Shown piece after piece: positions 10,652 to 18,713 of a DNA stretch of 64,000 nt. Made by a program: the position numbers and the translations under genes. Numbering within the stretch: the first letter of the stretch is position 1; every line of letters begins with the position of its first letter. The DNA comes from Halomonas cerina. Lineage in GTDB: Bacteria > Pseudomonadota > Gammaproteobacteria > Pseudomonadales > Halomonadaceae. The notes under the pieces were generated by a model, which saw only the letters and a list, made by a program, of their open reading frames with translations, ran no database searches and had not been told where the DNA came from. The stretch lies in assembly GCF_014192215.1 (NCBI RefSeq), contig NZ_JACHXP010000006.1, positions 124,001-188,000 on the forward strand. The letters run 5' to 3'.

Positions 10652-11137
10652 ATGCCTTGCCAAGCCCGAGACTTCGATACCCTGGATCGTCGCCTGATCG
10701 ATAGCTACCAACGTGGCCTGCCGGTCTGCACCCGGCCCTTCCACACCGTCGCCGAGCGCCTGGGCACCTCCGAGGCGGAGGTGATCGCGCGCCTAGAGCG
10801 GCTGCAGTCGCTGGGGGTGCTCAGCCGTGTGGGGCCGGTCTTCGACCACACCCGAGCCGGTGCCAGTCTGCTCGCCGCCGTGGCCGTGCCCGAGTCCGAA
10901 CGCGATGCCTTCGCCGCACTCATCAATGCCGCCCCGGGTGTCAACCACAACTATGCCCGTGAACACGACTACAACCTGTGGTTCGTGATGACCGCACCGG
11001 ACGCACCCGAGCTCGAGGCGCGGCTCGAGACCCTGGAGGTGCGCCTGGGCGTACCGGTCCTGCGTCTGCCAATGCTGGAGGGCTTTCATATCGACCTCTC
11101 CTTCCCCATTCCCTGGGCCGAACTGGAGGATGCATGA
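10652..11137 (+). CDS. nirD: Siroheme decarboxylase subunit NirD
   Basis: This is an Lrp/AsnC-like protein of the NirDLGH group, which together decarboxylate siroheme to 12,18-didecarboxysiroheme, an early step of heme d1 synthesis. It has an N-terminal winged helix-turn-helix and a C-terminal ferredoxin-like RAM domain containing the family signature NHNYAREHDYNLWFV. The ATG at 10652 is used; a GTG at 10646 in the same frame is an alternative, and neither has a strong ribosome-binding site. The stop overlaps the nirL start by four bases (ATGA), indicating translational coupling. Confidence 0.88.
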   Translation: MPCQARDFDTLDRRLIDSYQRGLPVCTRPFHTVAERLGTSEAEVIARLERLQSLGVLSRVGPVFDHTRAGASLLAAVAVPESERDAFAALINAAPGVNHNYAREHDYNLWFVMTAPDAPELEARLETLEVRLGVPVLRLPMLEGFHIDLSFPIPWAELEDA

Positions 11138-11667
11138 CCGTCGCCATCCCGATCGTCGTCGAACCGGATCGCCAACTCGGCGAGCCCGCGGCCCAGCACC
11201 GCCTGCGCGTGCTGCTGGAGCAGGGCTTGCCGCTCTCGCCCCGGCCCTGGCAGATCCTGGCCGAGCAGAGTGGCCTCACCGAGGACGAGGTGATGACCTG
11301 TGTGCGCCGCTGGCAGGCCGAGGGGCTGATCAAGCGCCTGGGGCTGGTGGTGCGCCATCGCCGCCTGGGTATCCAGGCCAACGCCATGGTGGTGTGGGAC
11401 GTGCCGGATACGCGGGTGGCCGAGGTCGGCCGGCGCCTGGCCCGGGAGACCGCGGTGACCCTCTGCTACCGGCGACCGCGCCGCCTACCCGACTGGCCCT
11501 ACAACCTCTTCTGCATGCTTCACGGCACCCGCCGCGAGTGGGTGCTGGCCGAGCTCGCGACGATCGTCGAGCGTCACGGCTTGGGGGACATCGAGTGCCG
11601 GGTGCTGTTCAGCCAGCACGCCTACCGCCAGTGCGGTGGCCGCTATGCCCGGGAGGGCGACGCATGA
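11134..11667 (+). CDS. nirL: Siroheme decarboxylase subunit NirL
   Basis: This is the second Lrp/AsnC-like siroheme decarboxylase protein, 177 residues, distinguished from NirD and NirG by the signature CYRRPRRLPDWPYNLF. It is homologous to NirH further down and probably pairs with NirD or NirG in the decarboxylase complex. The ATG at 11134 overlaps the nirD stop (ATGA), and its own stop overlaps the nirG start in the same way, so D, L and G are a coupled translational unit. The role is known from family work on heme d1 synthesis, and the assignment rests on sequence pattern and gene order. Confidence 0.88.
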   Translation: MTVAIPIVVEPDRQLGEPAAQHRLRVLLEQGLPLSPRPWQILAEQSGLTEDEVMTCVRRWQAEGLIKRLGLVVRHRRLGIQANAMVVWDVPDTRVAEVGRRLARETAVTLCYRRPRRLPDWPYNLFCMLHGTRREWVLAELATIVERHGLGDIECRVLFSQHAYRQCGGRYAREGDA

Positions 11668-12122
11668 GCCCGGCCGTGCTCGATGCCGTCGACCGGCGAT
11701 TGCTCAACCGCCTGCAGAACGGCCTGCCGCTGGTGATTCGCCCCTATGCGACGGTGGCCGAGGAACTGGGCCTTACCGAGGGTGAGCTGCTCGAGCGCCT
11801 TTCGCGCCTGCGCGAGGATGGCGTGCTGAGCCGCTTCGGGCCCATGTACCACGCCGAGCGGCTGGGCGGTGGCCTGACCCTGGCGGCGCTGGCGGTGCCG
11901 GAGGCGGACTTCGAGCGGGTTACCGAGACCATCAACGCCTTCCCCGAGGTGGCCCACAACTATCGCCGTGAGCATGTCCTTAACATGTGGTTCGTGCTGG
12001 CCACCGAGACCCCGGCGCGCATCGCTGAGGTGATCGAGGCCATCGAGACGGCGACGGGCCTGCCGGTCTACAACATGCCCAAGGAGGAGGAGTTCCATGT
12101 CCGTCTCCACCTGCCCGTCTAG
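11664..12122 (+). CDS. nirG: Siroheme decarboxylase subunit NirG
   Basis: A 152-residue paralogue of NirD with the same two-domain Lrp/AsnC-like architecture and the signature AHNYRREHVLNMWFV. It is part of the NirDLGH siroheme decarboxylase set. The ATG overlaps the nirL stop (ATGA), and the 3' end overlaps nirH by 26 bases, with the nirH ribosome-binding site (AAGGAGGAGG) inside nirG. Assignment as G rather than D follows gene order DLGH. Confidence 0.88.
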   Translation: MSPAVLDAVDRRLLNRLQNGLPLVIRPYATVAEELGLTEGELLERLSRLREDGVLSRFGPMYHAERLGGGLTLAALAVPEADFERVTETINAFPEVAHNYRREHVLNMWFVLATETPARIAEVIEAIETATGLPVYNMPKEEEFHVRLHLPV

Positions 12123-12639
12123 GGAGTGCCCGGTCCGCGACGAGCAGGGGCTCGACGCGCACGACCGTGCCATCGTGCTGGCCACCCAGGCCGGCCTGCC
12201 ACTGGTCCCCGACCCCTGGGGCGCGGTGGGCCGCGAGGTGGGCCTGAACGGCGAGGCGGTGCTCGAGCGCATGCTGGCGATGGCGGCGCGCGGGGTGATC
12301 CGTCGCATCGCCGCCGTGCCCAACCACTATCGCCTGGGCTACGTGGCCAACGGCATGACGGTATGGGATGTCGACGATGCCCAGATCGACCGCCTGGGCC
12401 GCGAGGTGGCCGCCATCGAGGGCGTCAGCCACTGCTATCGCCGCCCGCGTCACCGGCCCCACTGGCCCTACAACCTCTTCGCCATGCTCCACGGCCAAAG
12501 CCGGGAGGAGGTCGAGCGTCAGGCGGCGGTGCTGCGCGAGCGCCTGGGTGAGGCGTGTCGTGACCACCGCATCCTCTACAGCTCACGCATTCTCAAGAAG
12601 ACCGGGCTGCGCCTGGCGCGTCGCGCCCCGCAAGCGTAA
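12097..12639 (+). CDS. nirH: Siroheme decarboxylase subunit NirH
   Basis: A 180-residue paralogue of NirL with the signature CYRRPRHRPHWPYNLF, completing the NirDLGH siroheme decarboxylase. The start is well supported by AAGGAGGAGG upstream, which lies within the end of nirG. It has four scattered N-terminal region residues including two Cys (SVSTCPSRECP) not seen in NirL; their significance is unknown. It is followed after 18 bases by nirJ. Confidence 0.88.
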   Translation: MSVSTCPSRECPVRDEQGLDAHDRAIVLATQAGLPLVPDPWGAVGREVGLNGEAVLERMLAMAARGVIRRIAAVPNHYRLGYVANGMTVWDVDDAQIDRLGREVAAIEGVSHCYRRPRHRPHWPYNLFAMLHGQSREEVERQAAVLRERLGEACRDHRILYSSRILKKTGLRLARRAPQA

Positions 12640-12657
12640 CCAAGGCAGGAGAACGCC

Positions 12658-13860
12658 ATGTTCCGCGTCACCCGCTATATCAAGTCGCTGATCGAGCCGG
12701 GCCCCATCCCTCCCGCGCGCAAGCCGCCCGGCCCGGTGGTGATCTGGAACCTGATCCGCCGCTGCAACCTGACCTGCAAGCACTGCTATACCACCTCGGC
12801 AGACATCGACTTCGCCGGCGAGCTCTCCACCGCCGAGGCCCATGCGGTCCTCGACGACCTGGCCGCCTTCCGCGTGCCGGCGCTGATCCTCTCCGGCGGC
12901 GAGCCGCTGATGCGTCCCGACATCTTCGCGCTCTCCCATCGCGCCCGGGAACTGGGTCTCTACACCGGCCTCTCCACCAACGGCACCCTGATTACCGAGG
13001 CCAACATCGACGCGATCGCCGAGGTCGGCTACGACTATGTGGGGATCAGCATCGACGGCCTGGAGGCCACCCATGACACCATCCGTCAGCGTAAGGGCGC
13101 CTTCCGCGAGTCGATGCATGCGGTGGCGCTGTGCAAGGAACGCGGCATCAAGGTGGGGCTGCGCTTCACCCTGACCCGCGAGAATGTCGAGCAACTCGAC
13201 GATATCCTGGCCTTGATTGACGAGCACGATGTCGACAAGTTTTACCTCTCGCACCTCAACTACGGCGGCCGCGGCCGGCGCCACAGCAAGCAGGACGCCT
13301 GGTACCGCATGACCCGCGACGCCATGACCCGGTTGTTCGACCATTGCCGGGAGGAGCTCGAGAGAGGCGTGGAGCGGGAGTATGTCACCGGCAACAACGA
13401 CGCCGATGGTCCCTTCCTGCTGATGTGGGCTCGGGAGCACTTCCCCGGCGAGGCCGAGGCCCTGGAACAGCGGCTGATCCACTGGGGCGGCAACGCCTCC
13501 GGCGAGCATATCGCCAACATCGACAACCTGGGCCACGTGCATCCCGACACCTTCTGGTGGGACCATGACTTGGGCAGCGTCCGCAACCGCCCCTTCTCCG
13601 CGATCTGGCGTGACACCCGCGACCCGCTGATGGTCGGCTTCCGACAGCGCCCCAGGCCGGTCAAGGGACGCTGCGCCGCGTGCCGCTTTCTTTCCATCTG
13701 CAACGGTAACACCCGGGTGCGCGCCTGGAAGATCAGCGGCGATCCCTGGGAGGAGGATCCCGGCTGCTACCTGACCAACGCCGAGATCGGCATCGCCGAG
13801 GCAAGCGAGCGTCGCGTGGCCGCCCCCTTCGATCCCATCCAGGCCGTCGAGATCACCTGA
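12658..13860 (+). CDS. nirJ: Radical SAM heme d1 biosynthesis enzyme NirJ
   Basis: NirJ is a radical SAM enzyme that removes propionate groups from didecarboxysiroheme on the way to heme d1. The radical SAM cluster is the motif CNLTCKHC (Cys36, Cys40, Cys43). The SAM-binding GGEP motif follows. The C-terminus has a second cysteine group (CAACRFLSIC and a later Cys) typical of SPASM-like auxiliary cluster domains. At 400 residues it is of normal length. GGAG precedes the ATG. It sits between nirH and nirE in the standard order. Confidence 0.95.
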   Translation: MFRVTRYIKSLIEPGPIPPARKPPGPVVIWNLIRRCNLTCKHCYTTSADIDFAGELSTAEAHAVLDDLAAFRVPALILSGGEPLMRPDIFALSHRARELGLYTGLSTNGTLITEANIDAIAEVGYDYVGISIDGLEATHDTIRQRKGAFRESMHAVALCKERGIKVGLRFTLTRENVEQLDDILALIDEHDVDKFYLSHLNYGGRGRRHSKQDAWYRMTRDAMTRLFDHCREELERGVEREYVTGNNDADGPFLLMWAREHFPGEAEALEQRLIHWGGNASGEHIANIDNLGHVHPDTFWWDHDLGSVRNRPFSAIWRDTRDPLMVGFRQRPRPVKGRCAACRFLSICNGNTRVRAWKISGDPWEEDPGCYLTNAEIGIAEASERRVAAPFDPIQAVEIT

Positions 13861-13879
13861 GGCTCGCGAGGAACCCGCC

Positions 13880-14728
13880 ATGCCGTCACGTCGTGTTTCC
13901 CATGCCCTGGCCGAGGCGCCCCTCTCCCCCGGCGAGGTGGCCATCGTCGGCGCAGGCCCTGGCGATCCGGGCCTTTTGACCCTGCGGGCTCTGTCGCTGA
14001 TCGAGCAGGCCGATTGCCTGGTCTTCGACCGTCTGGTCTCGAGAGAGGTACTGGCCCTGGCCAGCCCTCGGGCCCGGCGCTTCTATGTGGGCAAGGCCTC
14101 GCGTTGCCATGCCTTGACCCAGGAGGAGACCAACGCCCTGCTGGTGCGTCTGGCCGGGGAGGGCCGGCGGGTGGTGCGCCTCAAGGGGGGTGACCCCTAC
14201 ATCTTCGGACGCGGTGGCGAGGAGGCCGAGATGCTGATCGCCCACGGCGTGGACTTCCGCGTGGTGCCAGGGATCACCTCCGCTCAGGGCTGCGCGGCCT
14301 ACGGCGGTTTCCCGCTGACCCATCGCGACCACGCCCAGAGCGTCACCTTCGTTACCGGCCACTGCAAGGGCGACGGTGAGCTGGCCCTGGACTGGGCGGC
14401 CCTGGCGGCGGCGCATCACACCGTGGTGTTCTACATGGGCCTGGCCAATGCGGCACTGATCCGCGATCGGCTCATGGCCCATGGCCTGCCGGCGAGCCAT
14501 CCGGTGGCGCTGGTGGAGCGGGGCACCACCCCCGAGCAGCGCCGGATGATCACCTGCCTGGGCGAGCTGGTCACGACCATCGAGCGCGAAGGGCTCACGC
14601 CGCCCACCCTGATTGTGGTGGGCGAGGTGGTGTGCCTGGCCGATACCCTGGCCCAGCCGGCCCCGGAAGAGGCGATCTTCGCCGAGGGCGAGACCCGGGA
14701 ACTGGTACGGGAGCGAATGGCCCTGTGA
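13880..14728 (+). CDS. nirE: Uroporphyrinogen-III C-methyltransferase NirE
   Basis: NirE methylates uroporphyrinogen III at C2 and C7 using SAM to make precorrin-2, the committed entry into heme d1 synthesis. The 282 residues show the SUMT-family motifs GAGPGDPGLLTL near residue 20, RLKGGDPYIFGRGGEE near residue 100 and a central PGITSA. Being in the nir operon it is the dedicated copy, while siroheme synthesis would normally use cysG elsewhere. Its stop overlaps the GTG start of nirN. Confidence 0.94.
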   Translation: MPSRRVSHALAEAPLSPGEVAIVGAGPGDPGLLTLRALSLIEQADCLVFDRLVSREVLALASPRARRFYVGKASRCHALTQEETNALLVRLAGEGRRVVRLKGGDPYIFGRGGEEAEMLIAHGVDFRVVPGITSAQGCAAYGGFPLTHRDHAQSVTFVTGHCKGDGELALDWAALAAAHHTVVFYMGLANAALIRDRLMAHGLPASHPVALVERGTTPEQRRMITCLGELVTTIEREGLTPPTLIVVGEVVCLADTLAQPAPEEAIFAEGETRELVRERMAL

Positions 14729-16305
14729 AACGCGTTGTTTCCCTCCGCATGGCCCGGCAGGCCCTGGCCGCGGCGACACTGCTGGTGTTGTGCGTGACCG
14801 GGGCGGCGGCCGGTGCCAATGATACCGAGACCCTCTACCAGGCCCGGTGCGCGTCCTGCCACGGCGAGGAGCGCCTCGGCGGCCTCGGCCCGGCACTGCT
14901 GCCGGGCAACCTCTCGCGCCTCACGCCGGCGGCTGCCGAGGCGGTGATTCGTGACGGGCGCGCCGCCAGCCAGATGCCGGCCTTCGGCGAGACGCTCGAC
15001 GACGAGGCGATCGCCTCCCTGGCCGAGTGGATCTACCGCGCGCCCGAGGTCGAACCCACCTGGACGAAGGCGGATATCCTGGAAAGCCAGGTCGTCCCGC
15101 ATCCCGACGGTAGCCTGCCTGACGCGCCGGTCTTCGATGCCGACCCGCTCAACCTCTTCCTCGTGGTGGAGACCGGCGACCATCACGCCAGCCTGCTCGA
15201 CGGCGACACCTTCGCGCGACTCCACCGTTTCGAGACCCGCTATGCCCTGCACGGTGGACCCAAGTACACCCCCGACGGTCGCTATGTCTTCTTCGGCTCC
15301 CGGGACGGTTGGATCACCAAGGTCGACCTCTACAACCTCGAGGTGGTGGCCGAGGTGCGCGCCGGCATCAACATGCGCAACATCGCCGTCTCCGCCGATG
15401 GGCGCTACGTGATGGCCGCCAACTATTTGCCCCACAGCCTGGTGCTCTTCGACGCCCACAACCTGGACCTGATGAAGGTCTATCCGGTGGCGAGCGCGGC
15501 CGGCGAGAGCTCCCGGGTCAGCGCCGTCTACGCCGCACCGCCCCGGGGCAGCTTCATCGCCGCCCTCAAGGACATCGAGGAGGTGTGGGAGATCCCCTGG
15601 CCGCTGCCAACCGAGCCGGTGGTCGCCACCGGGCATATGGCGACGCCGCTGGCGCCGCAACGCGGCCACGACACGCCCAGCTTCCGGGTGCGGCGCATCC
15701 CGGTGCCGGGCTACCTGGATGACTTCTTCTTCGACCTGGACTACCGCCACGTCATCGGCGCCTCGCGGGACGGCCAGGGCGGCATGGTGGTCGACCTGGA
15801 CAGCGGCGAGAAGGTCGCCGACCTGCCTCTCGCCGGGATGCCGCACCTGGGCTCGGGCATCACCTGGGAGCACGAGGGACGCCGGGTGATGGCCATCCCT
15901 CACCTGGGTAAGGCGGCGGTGTCGATCATCGACATGCAGGACTGGACACTGGTCAAGACCCTCGAGACCGACGGTCCCGGCTTCTTCATGCGCAGCCATG
16001 CGGGCTCGCCCTATGCCTGGGTAGACGTCTTCTTCGGTCCGAGCCGCGACCGGGTCCACGTGATCGACAAGGCGAGCCTGGAGATCGTCGAGACCCTGAT
16101 TCCCGAACCCGGCAAGACCGCCGCCCACGTGGAGTTCGATCGGTACGGCGAGAAGGCCCTGCTTAGCCTCTGGGAGGACGACGGGGCGGTGATCGTCTAT
16201 GACGCCCATAGCCTGGAGGAGGAGCAGCGCATCCCGATGAGCAAGCCCTCCGGCAAGTACAACGTCTGGAACAAGACAAGGTACGAGGAGGGCACCAGCC
16301 ACTGA
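14725..16305 (+). CDS. nirN: NirN, heme d1 dehydrogenase/c-d1 protein
   Basis: NirN is a periplasmic NirS paralogue that carries out the final dihydro-heme d1 dehydrogenation and passes the cofactor to NirS. The GTG at 14725 overlaps the nirE stop and gives a plausible signal peptide (cleavage near residue 30); an ATG at 14749 is possible. The c-heme motif is CASCH (Cys42, Cys45, His46), followed by a d1-type beta-propeller. The 526 residues fit the family. It ends the nir operon, followed at once by a hairpin. Confidence 0.93.
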   Translation: MKRVVSLRMARQALAAATLLVLCVTGAAAGANDTETLYQARCASCHGEERLGGLGPALLPGNLSRLTPAAAEAVIRDGRAASQMPAFGETLDDEAIASLAEWIYRAPEVEPTWTKADILESQVVPHPDGSLPDAPVFDADPLNLFLVVETGDHHASLLDGDTFARLHRFETRYALHGGPKYTPDGRYVFFGSRDGWITKVDLYNLEVVAEVRAGINMRNIAVSADGRYVMAANYLPHSLVLFDAHNLDLMKVYPVASAAGESSRVSAVYAAPPRGSFIAALKDIEEVWEIPWPLPTEPVVATGHMATPLAPQRGHDTPSFRVRRIPVPGYLDDFFFDLDYRHVIGASRDGQGGMVVDLDSGEKVADLPLAGMPHLGSGITWEHEGRRVMAIPHLGKAAVSIIDMQDWTLVKTLETDGPGFFMRSHAGSPYAWVDVFFGPSRDRVHVIDKASLEIVETLIPEPGKTAAHVEFDRYGEKALLSLWEDDGAVIVYDAHSLEEEQRIPMSKPSGKYNVWNKTRYEEGTSH

Positions 16306-16306
16306 G

Positions 16307-16333
16307 GGTATCAAAAGAAGTATTCTTGATACC
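16307..16333 (+). terminator. Hairpin at end of nir operon
   Basis: GGTATCAA...GAA pairs with TTC-TTGATACC around a GTA loop with a two-base bulge, starting two bases after the nirN stop. It probably terminates the nirS-N transcript. There is no T-tract. Its right arm supplies the first half-site of the nnrS DNR box, so the two signals overlap. Confidence 0.55.
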
Positions 16334-16367
16334 TGTCATGGAAGGCGTGCCGGGAGTGGGGCACAAT
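16326..16367 (+). promoter_or_regulatory. DNR-type promoter of nnrS
   Basis: TTGAT-ACCT-GTCAT (16326-16339) matches nine of ten FNR/DNR consensus bases. A CACAAT -10-like hexamer starts at 16362, 29.5 bp from the box centre, the same spacing as at the norC and norE promoters here. The predicted start is around 16374, about 30 bases before the nnrS ATG. Confidence 0.65.
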
Positions 16368-16402
16368 GACCATATCCAAGCGTTTTCGACGGGTATCGCG
16401 CC

Positions 16403-17614
16403 ATGCCGTCTTTCTCCTCTTCCGCACGCTCCTCCATGCTGACGCGCCTGCCGGTGGCCCGGCTGGCCTTTCGCCCCTTTTTCCTGCTGGCCGCGCTGTT
16501 CAGCGTGGTCGCCATGATCGTCTGGCTGGCCTTCTGGCACGGTGACATCCTGCTGCGCCCCCATGGGGGACTGCTGTTCTGGCACCAGCACGAAATGCTG
16601 TTCGGTTTCGCCGCCGCGGTGGTGGCGGGCTTTCTGCTCACCGCGGTACAGAACTGGACCGGCCTGCCGAGCCTCAAGGGAGGCCCGCTGCTGGGACTGG
16701 TCGGCCTCTGGCTGGCAGGCCGTGCCCTGATGGCCTTCCCCCTGGGGCTGCCGACCTGGCTGCCGGTGCTGGTCGACCTGGCCTTCCTGCCGCTGGTGGC
16801 CGTCGTGATGGCGCACCTGGTGGTCAGGGCCAGGCGCTGGCGCAACCTGATCTTTCTGCCGGCGCTTACCCTGCTGGTCATCGCCAACCTGGGGATGCAT
16901 CTGGGCGTGATGAACGGCGATGCCGAGCTGATTCGCCAGTCAGCCTACCTCGCGGTGCTGCTGGTCACCCTGCTGATGGTGGTCGTGGGCGGCCGGGTGA
17001 TCGCCATGTTCACCGCCAATCGCCTGGGGCGTCCCAAGCCTGACCCGATCCCGGCCCTGGAGCGCCTGACCTTAGGCAGCACCCTGGCGGTGGTGGTGGC
17101 CCAGCTGCTGGTCATGTTGACGGTGCCGCTATCGGGCACGCTGATGGCGGTGCTGATGGGGCTGGCGGCTCTATCCAATGCCGTTCGCCTGGCCCGCTGG
17201 GGTGGGCTTTACAGCTGGCGCGAGCCGTTGCTGTGGGGGCTGCATGGCAGCTACGCCTTCATCCCCCTGGGCCTGGCGATGTGGGCACTGGCAGCGCTGG
17301 GGGTCTTCCGGGCCGACCTGGCGGTGCATGCCCTGACCGTGGGTGGCATGGGCACCATGATGCTGGCGATGATGTCACGGGTCTCGCTGGGCCATACCGC
17401 ACGCCCCATCCGCACCCTGCCGGGCATCGGGGTGGCCCTAGGGCTGATGCTCGCCGCGGCCGTGGTGCGCTCGCCGGTGCTGGCATTCTTCCCGCAGATC
17501 AGCCACTGGACCTATAGCCTCGGCATCCTCTTCTGGTGCCTGGCCTACGCCATCTTCCTGTTCCACTATACGGGACCGCTGCTGTCGCCCCGGGCGGACG
17601 GCCAGGACGGCTAG
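16403..17614 (+). CDS. nnrS: NnrS family heme-copper membrane protein
   Basis: NnrS is a multi-pass membrane protein (about 12 hydrophobic segments) found with nir and nor genes, reported to bind heme and copper and to relieve NO stress. The 403-residue sequence shows family features: PFFLLAALF near the N-terminus, FWHQHEMLFGF with conserved histidines, HALTVGGMGTMMLAMMSRVSLGHT, and a final membrane helix. It follows nirN after a hairpin and has its own DNR-type promoter. It is followed by a heptamer repeat and a SirB2-like gene. Confidence 0.92.
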   Translation: MPSFSSSARSSMLTRLPVARLAFRPFFLLAALFSVVAMIVWLAFWHGDILLRPHGGLLFWHQHEMLFGFAAAVVAGFLLTAVQNWTGLPSLKGGPLLGLVGLWLAGRALMAFPLGLPTWLPVLVDLAFLPLVAVVMAHLVVRARRWRNLIFLPALTLLVIANLGMHLGVMNGDAELIRQSAYLAVLLVTLLMVVVGGRVIAMFTANRLGRPKPDPIPALERLTLGSTLAVVVAQLLVMLTVPLSGTLMAVLMGLAALSNAVRLARWGGLYSWREPLLWGLHGSYAFIPLGLAMWALAALGVFRADLAVHALTVGGMGTMMLAMMSRVSLGHTARPIRTLPGIGVALGLMLAAAVVRSPVLAFFPQISHWTYSLGILFWCLAYAIFLFHYTGPLLSPRADGQDG

Positions 17615-17617
17615 CCG

Positions 17618-17630
17618 GGCGCTTCGCGCC
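17618..17630 (+). terminator. Short hairpin after nnrS
   Basis: GGCGC-TTC-GCGCC begins four bases after the nnrS stop. It has a short, GC-only stem without a T-tract, so it may be a weak terminator or a processing stem. Confidence 0.35.
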
Positions 17631-17671
17631 AGCGGCGAGCCGCGGGCTTCGCGCTTCGAGCGATACTCCTG

Positions 17672-17743
17672 CCGCAGCCCGCAGCCCGCAGCCCGCAGCC
17701 CGCAGCCCGCAGCCCGCAGCCCGCAGCCCGCAGCCCGCAGCCC
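17672..17743. repeat. Tandem heptamer repeat CCGCAGC, ten copies
   Basis: CCGCAG recurs every 7 bases at 17672, 17679, 17686, 17693, 17700, 17707, 17714, 17721, 17728 and 17735 without a single error. The next unit is altered to CCCGGAGGAA, and this altered unit forms the ribosome-binding site of the downstream gene. Perfect short repeats like this are prone to length change by slippage. Confidence 0.97.
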
Positions 17744-17753
17744 GGAGGAAGAC

Positions 17754-18143
17754 TTGCTGGAACACTATGTCCTGATCAAGCAGCTGCATGTCAGTGCGGC
17801 GACCCTGAGCATCCTCTTCTTCATGCTGCGCGCCTGGTGGTCGGTGCGCGAGGCGCCGATCCTCCAGCGGCGCTGGGTGAAGGTGGTACCGCATCTGGTC
17901 GACACGGTCCTGCTCGGTCTCGGGGTCTGGCTGATGGTCGGCCTCTCGCTGTGGCCCCAGCAGCAGCCTTGGCTGGCCGCCAAGCTGCTGGCCCTGGTGG
18001 CCTATGTCGTCCTGGGCACGCTGGCGATCAAGCGCGGGCGCACGCCGGTGGTACGCGGGGCGGCCGGGCTGGCCGCCGTGGCGGTATTCGCCTACATGAT
18101 CGGCGCGGCGGTCCGCCACAGTCCGCTCTCCTGGCTGGCGTGA
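17754..18143 (+). CDS. SirB2-like membrane protein
   Basis: A 129-residue protein with four predicted membrane helices and the SirB2-family opening (KQLHVSAATLSILFFMLR), a conserved PHLVDTVLL segment and a C-terminal GAAVRHSP. SirB2 proteins are small integral membrane proteins of uncertain function that recur near nnrS and respiratory genes. The TTG at 17754 is chosen because GGAGGAA lies 3 bases upstream and there is no earlier in-frame ATG; the next Met is inside the first helix. The untranslated leader contains the heptamer repeat, so expression could vary with repeat structure. Confidence 0.8.
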   Translation: MLEHYVLIKQLHVSAATLSILFFMLRAWWSVREAPILQRRWVKVVPHLVDTVLLGLGVWLMVGLSLWPQQQPWLAAKLLALVAYVVLGTLAIKRGRTPVVRGAAGLAAVAVFAYMIGAAVRHSPLSWLA

Positions 18144-18203
18144 AACGCTTGGCGCTCACTGTCCTATACTGACCTCGCCACTCAGCTTTCAAAGGACGAT
18201 GCC

Positions 18204-18524
18204 ATGTCGATAGAGGATCTTCCCGCCGGCGCCGGCCAGGTGGCCGAGCAGTATCCCGAGGTCTGGGAGGCCTATACCGCGCTGGGCAAGGCGTGTGCGG
18301 AGGCCGGCCCGTTAGACGCCCGCACACGCCGCCTGGTGAAGCTGGCGCTGGCCGTGGGGGCCCGCTCCGAGGGGGCCGTACATTCCCATGTGCGTCGCGG
18401 CCTGGCCGAAGGCGAGTCCCCCGAGGCCCTCAGGCAGGTGGCCATGCTGTCCATTCCCACCCTGGGCCTGCCCAGCGGCGTCGCCGCCCTGACCTGGATC
18501 GAGGACATCACGGAAGGGAATTGA
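18204..18524 (+). CDS. Carboxymuconolactone decarboxylase/AhpD-like protein
   Basis: A 106-residue helical protein of the CMD superfamily with the usual pattern LDARTRRLVKLALAVGARSEGAVHSHVRRGL. Family members are decarboxylases or AhpD-like peroxidase partners. The CxxC pair of AhpD-type redox members is absent here (the site reads GAVHSH), so a thiol-disulfide role is unlikely. It lies between the SirB2-like gene and norCB and ends before a strong hairpin. AAAGGA precedes the ATG. The specific function is unknown. Confidence 0.78.
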   Translation: MSIEDLPAGAGQVAEQYPEVWEAYTALGKACAEAGPLDARTRRLVKLALAVGARSEGAVHSHVRRGLAEGESPEALRQVAMLSIPTLGLPSGVAALTWIEDITEGN

Positions 18525-18541
18525 GGCCTTGCCGAGCGAAG

Positions 18542-18560
18542 GGCCCCTCGTCGAGGGGCC
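18542..18560 (+). terminator. Hairpin after the CMD gene
   Basis: GGCCCCT (18542-18548) pairs with AGGGGCC (18554-18560) around CGTCG, 18 bases after the stop. It separates this gene from the norC promoter that follows. Confidence 0.7.
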
Positions 18561-18583
18561 ATCCGCCTTCCTCTTCGCGGAAT

Positions 18584-18626
18584 TTGACCGGCGTCAAGGC
18601 TCCGGCGGGTGATCTCCTGCTACTCT
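18584..18626 (+). promoter_or_regulatory. DNR-type class II promoter of norCB
   Basis: TTGAC-CGGC-GTCAA (18584-18597) matches all ten conserved FNR/DNR bases. A TACTCT -10-like hexamer at 18621-18626 puts the box centre at about -41.5 relative to a start near 18632, the standard class II activator position. About 80 bases of leader precede norC. Confidence 0.88.
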
Positions 18627-18713
18627 TAACATGCATTTTCAATACATCTTAAAAAGCGCGCCGCAGCCCTTGCCCGATGGCTGCGGTACCACACGAGCAA
18701 GGGGGTAAGGTCA

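Noticed and set aside
14431..16314. Minus-strand open frame opposite nirN/nirE (627 codons)
   Set aside because: Antisense shadow; composition is typical of reverse-frame translation of GC-rich genes.
17672..17743. Possible CRISPR array
   Set aside because: The repeats are 7 bases and directly adjacent with no spacers; no cas genes are present.
17536..17775. Open frame through the heptamer repeat encoding SPQPAAR repeats
   Set aside because: It is created by the repeat itself and overlaps the end of nnrS; it lacks a ribosome-binding site.
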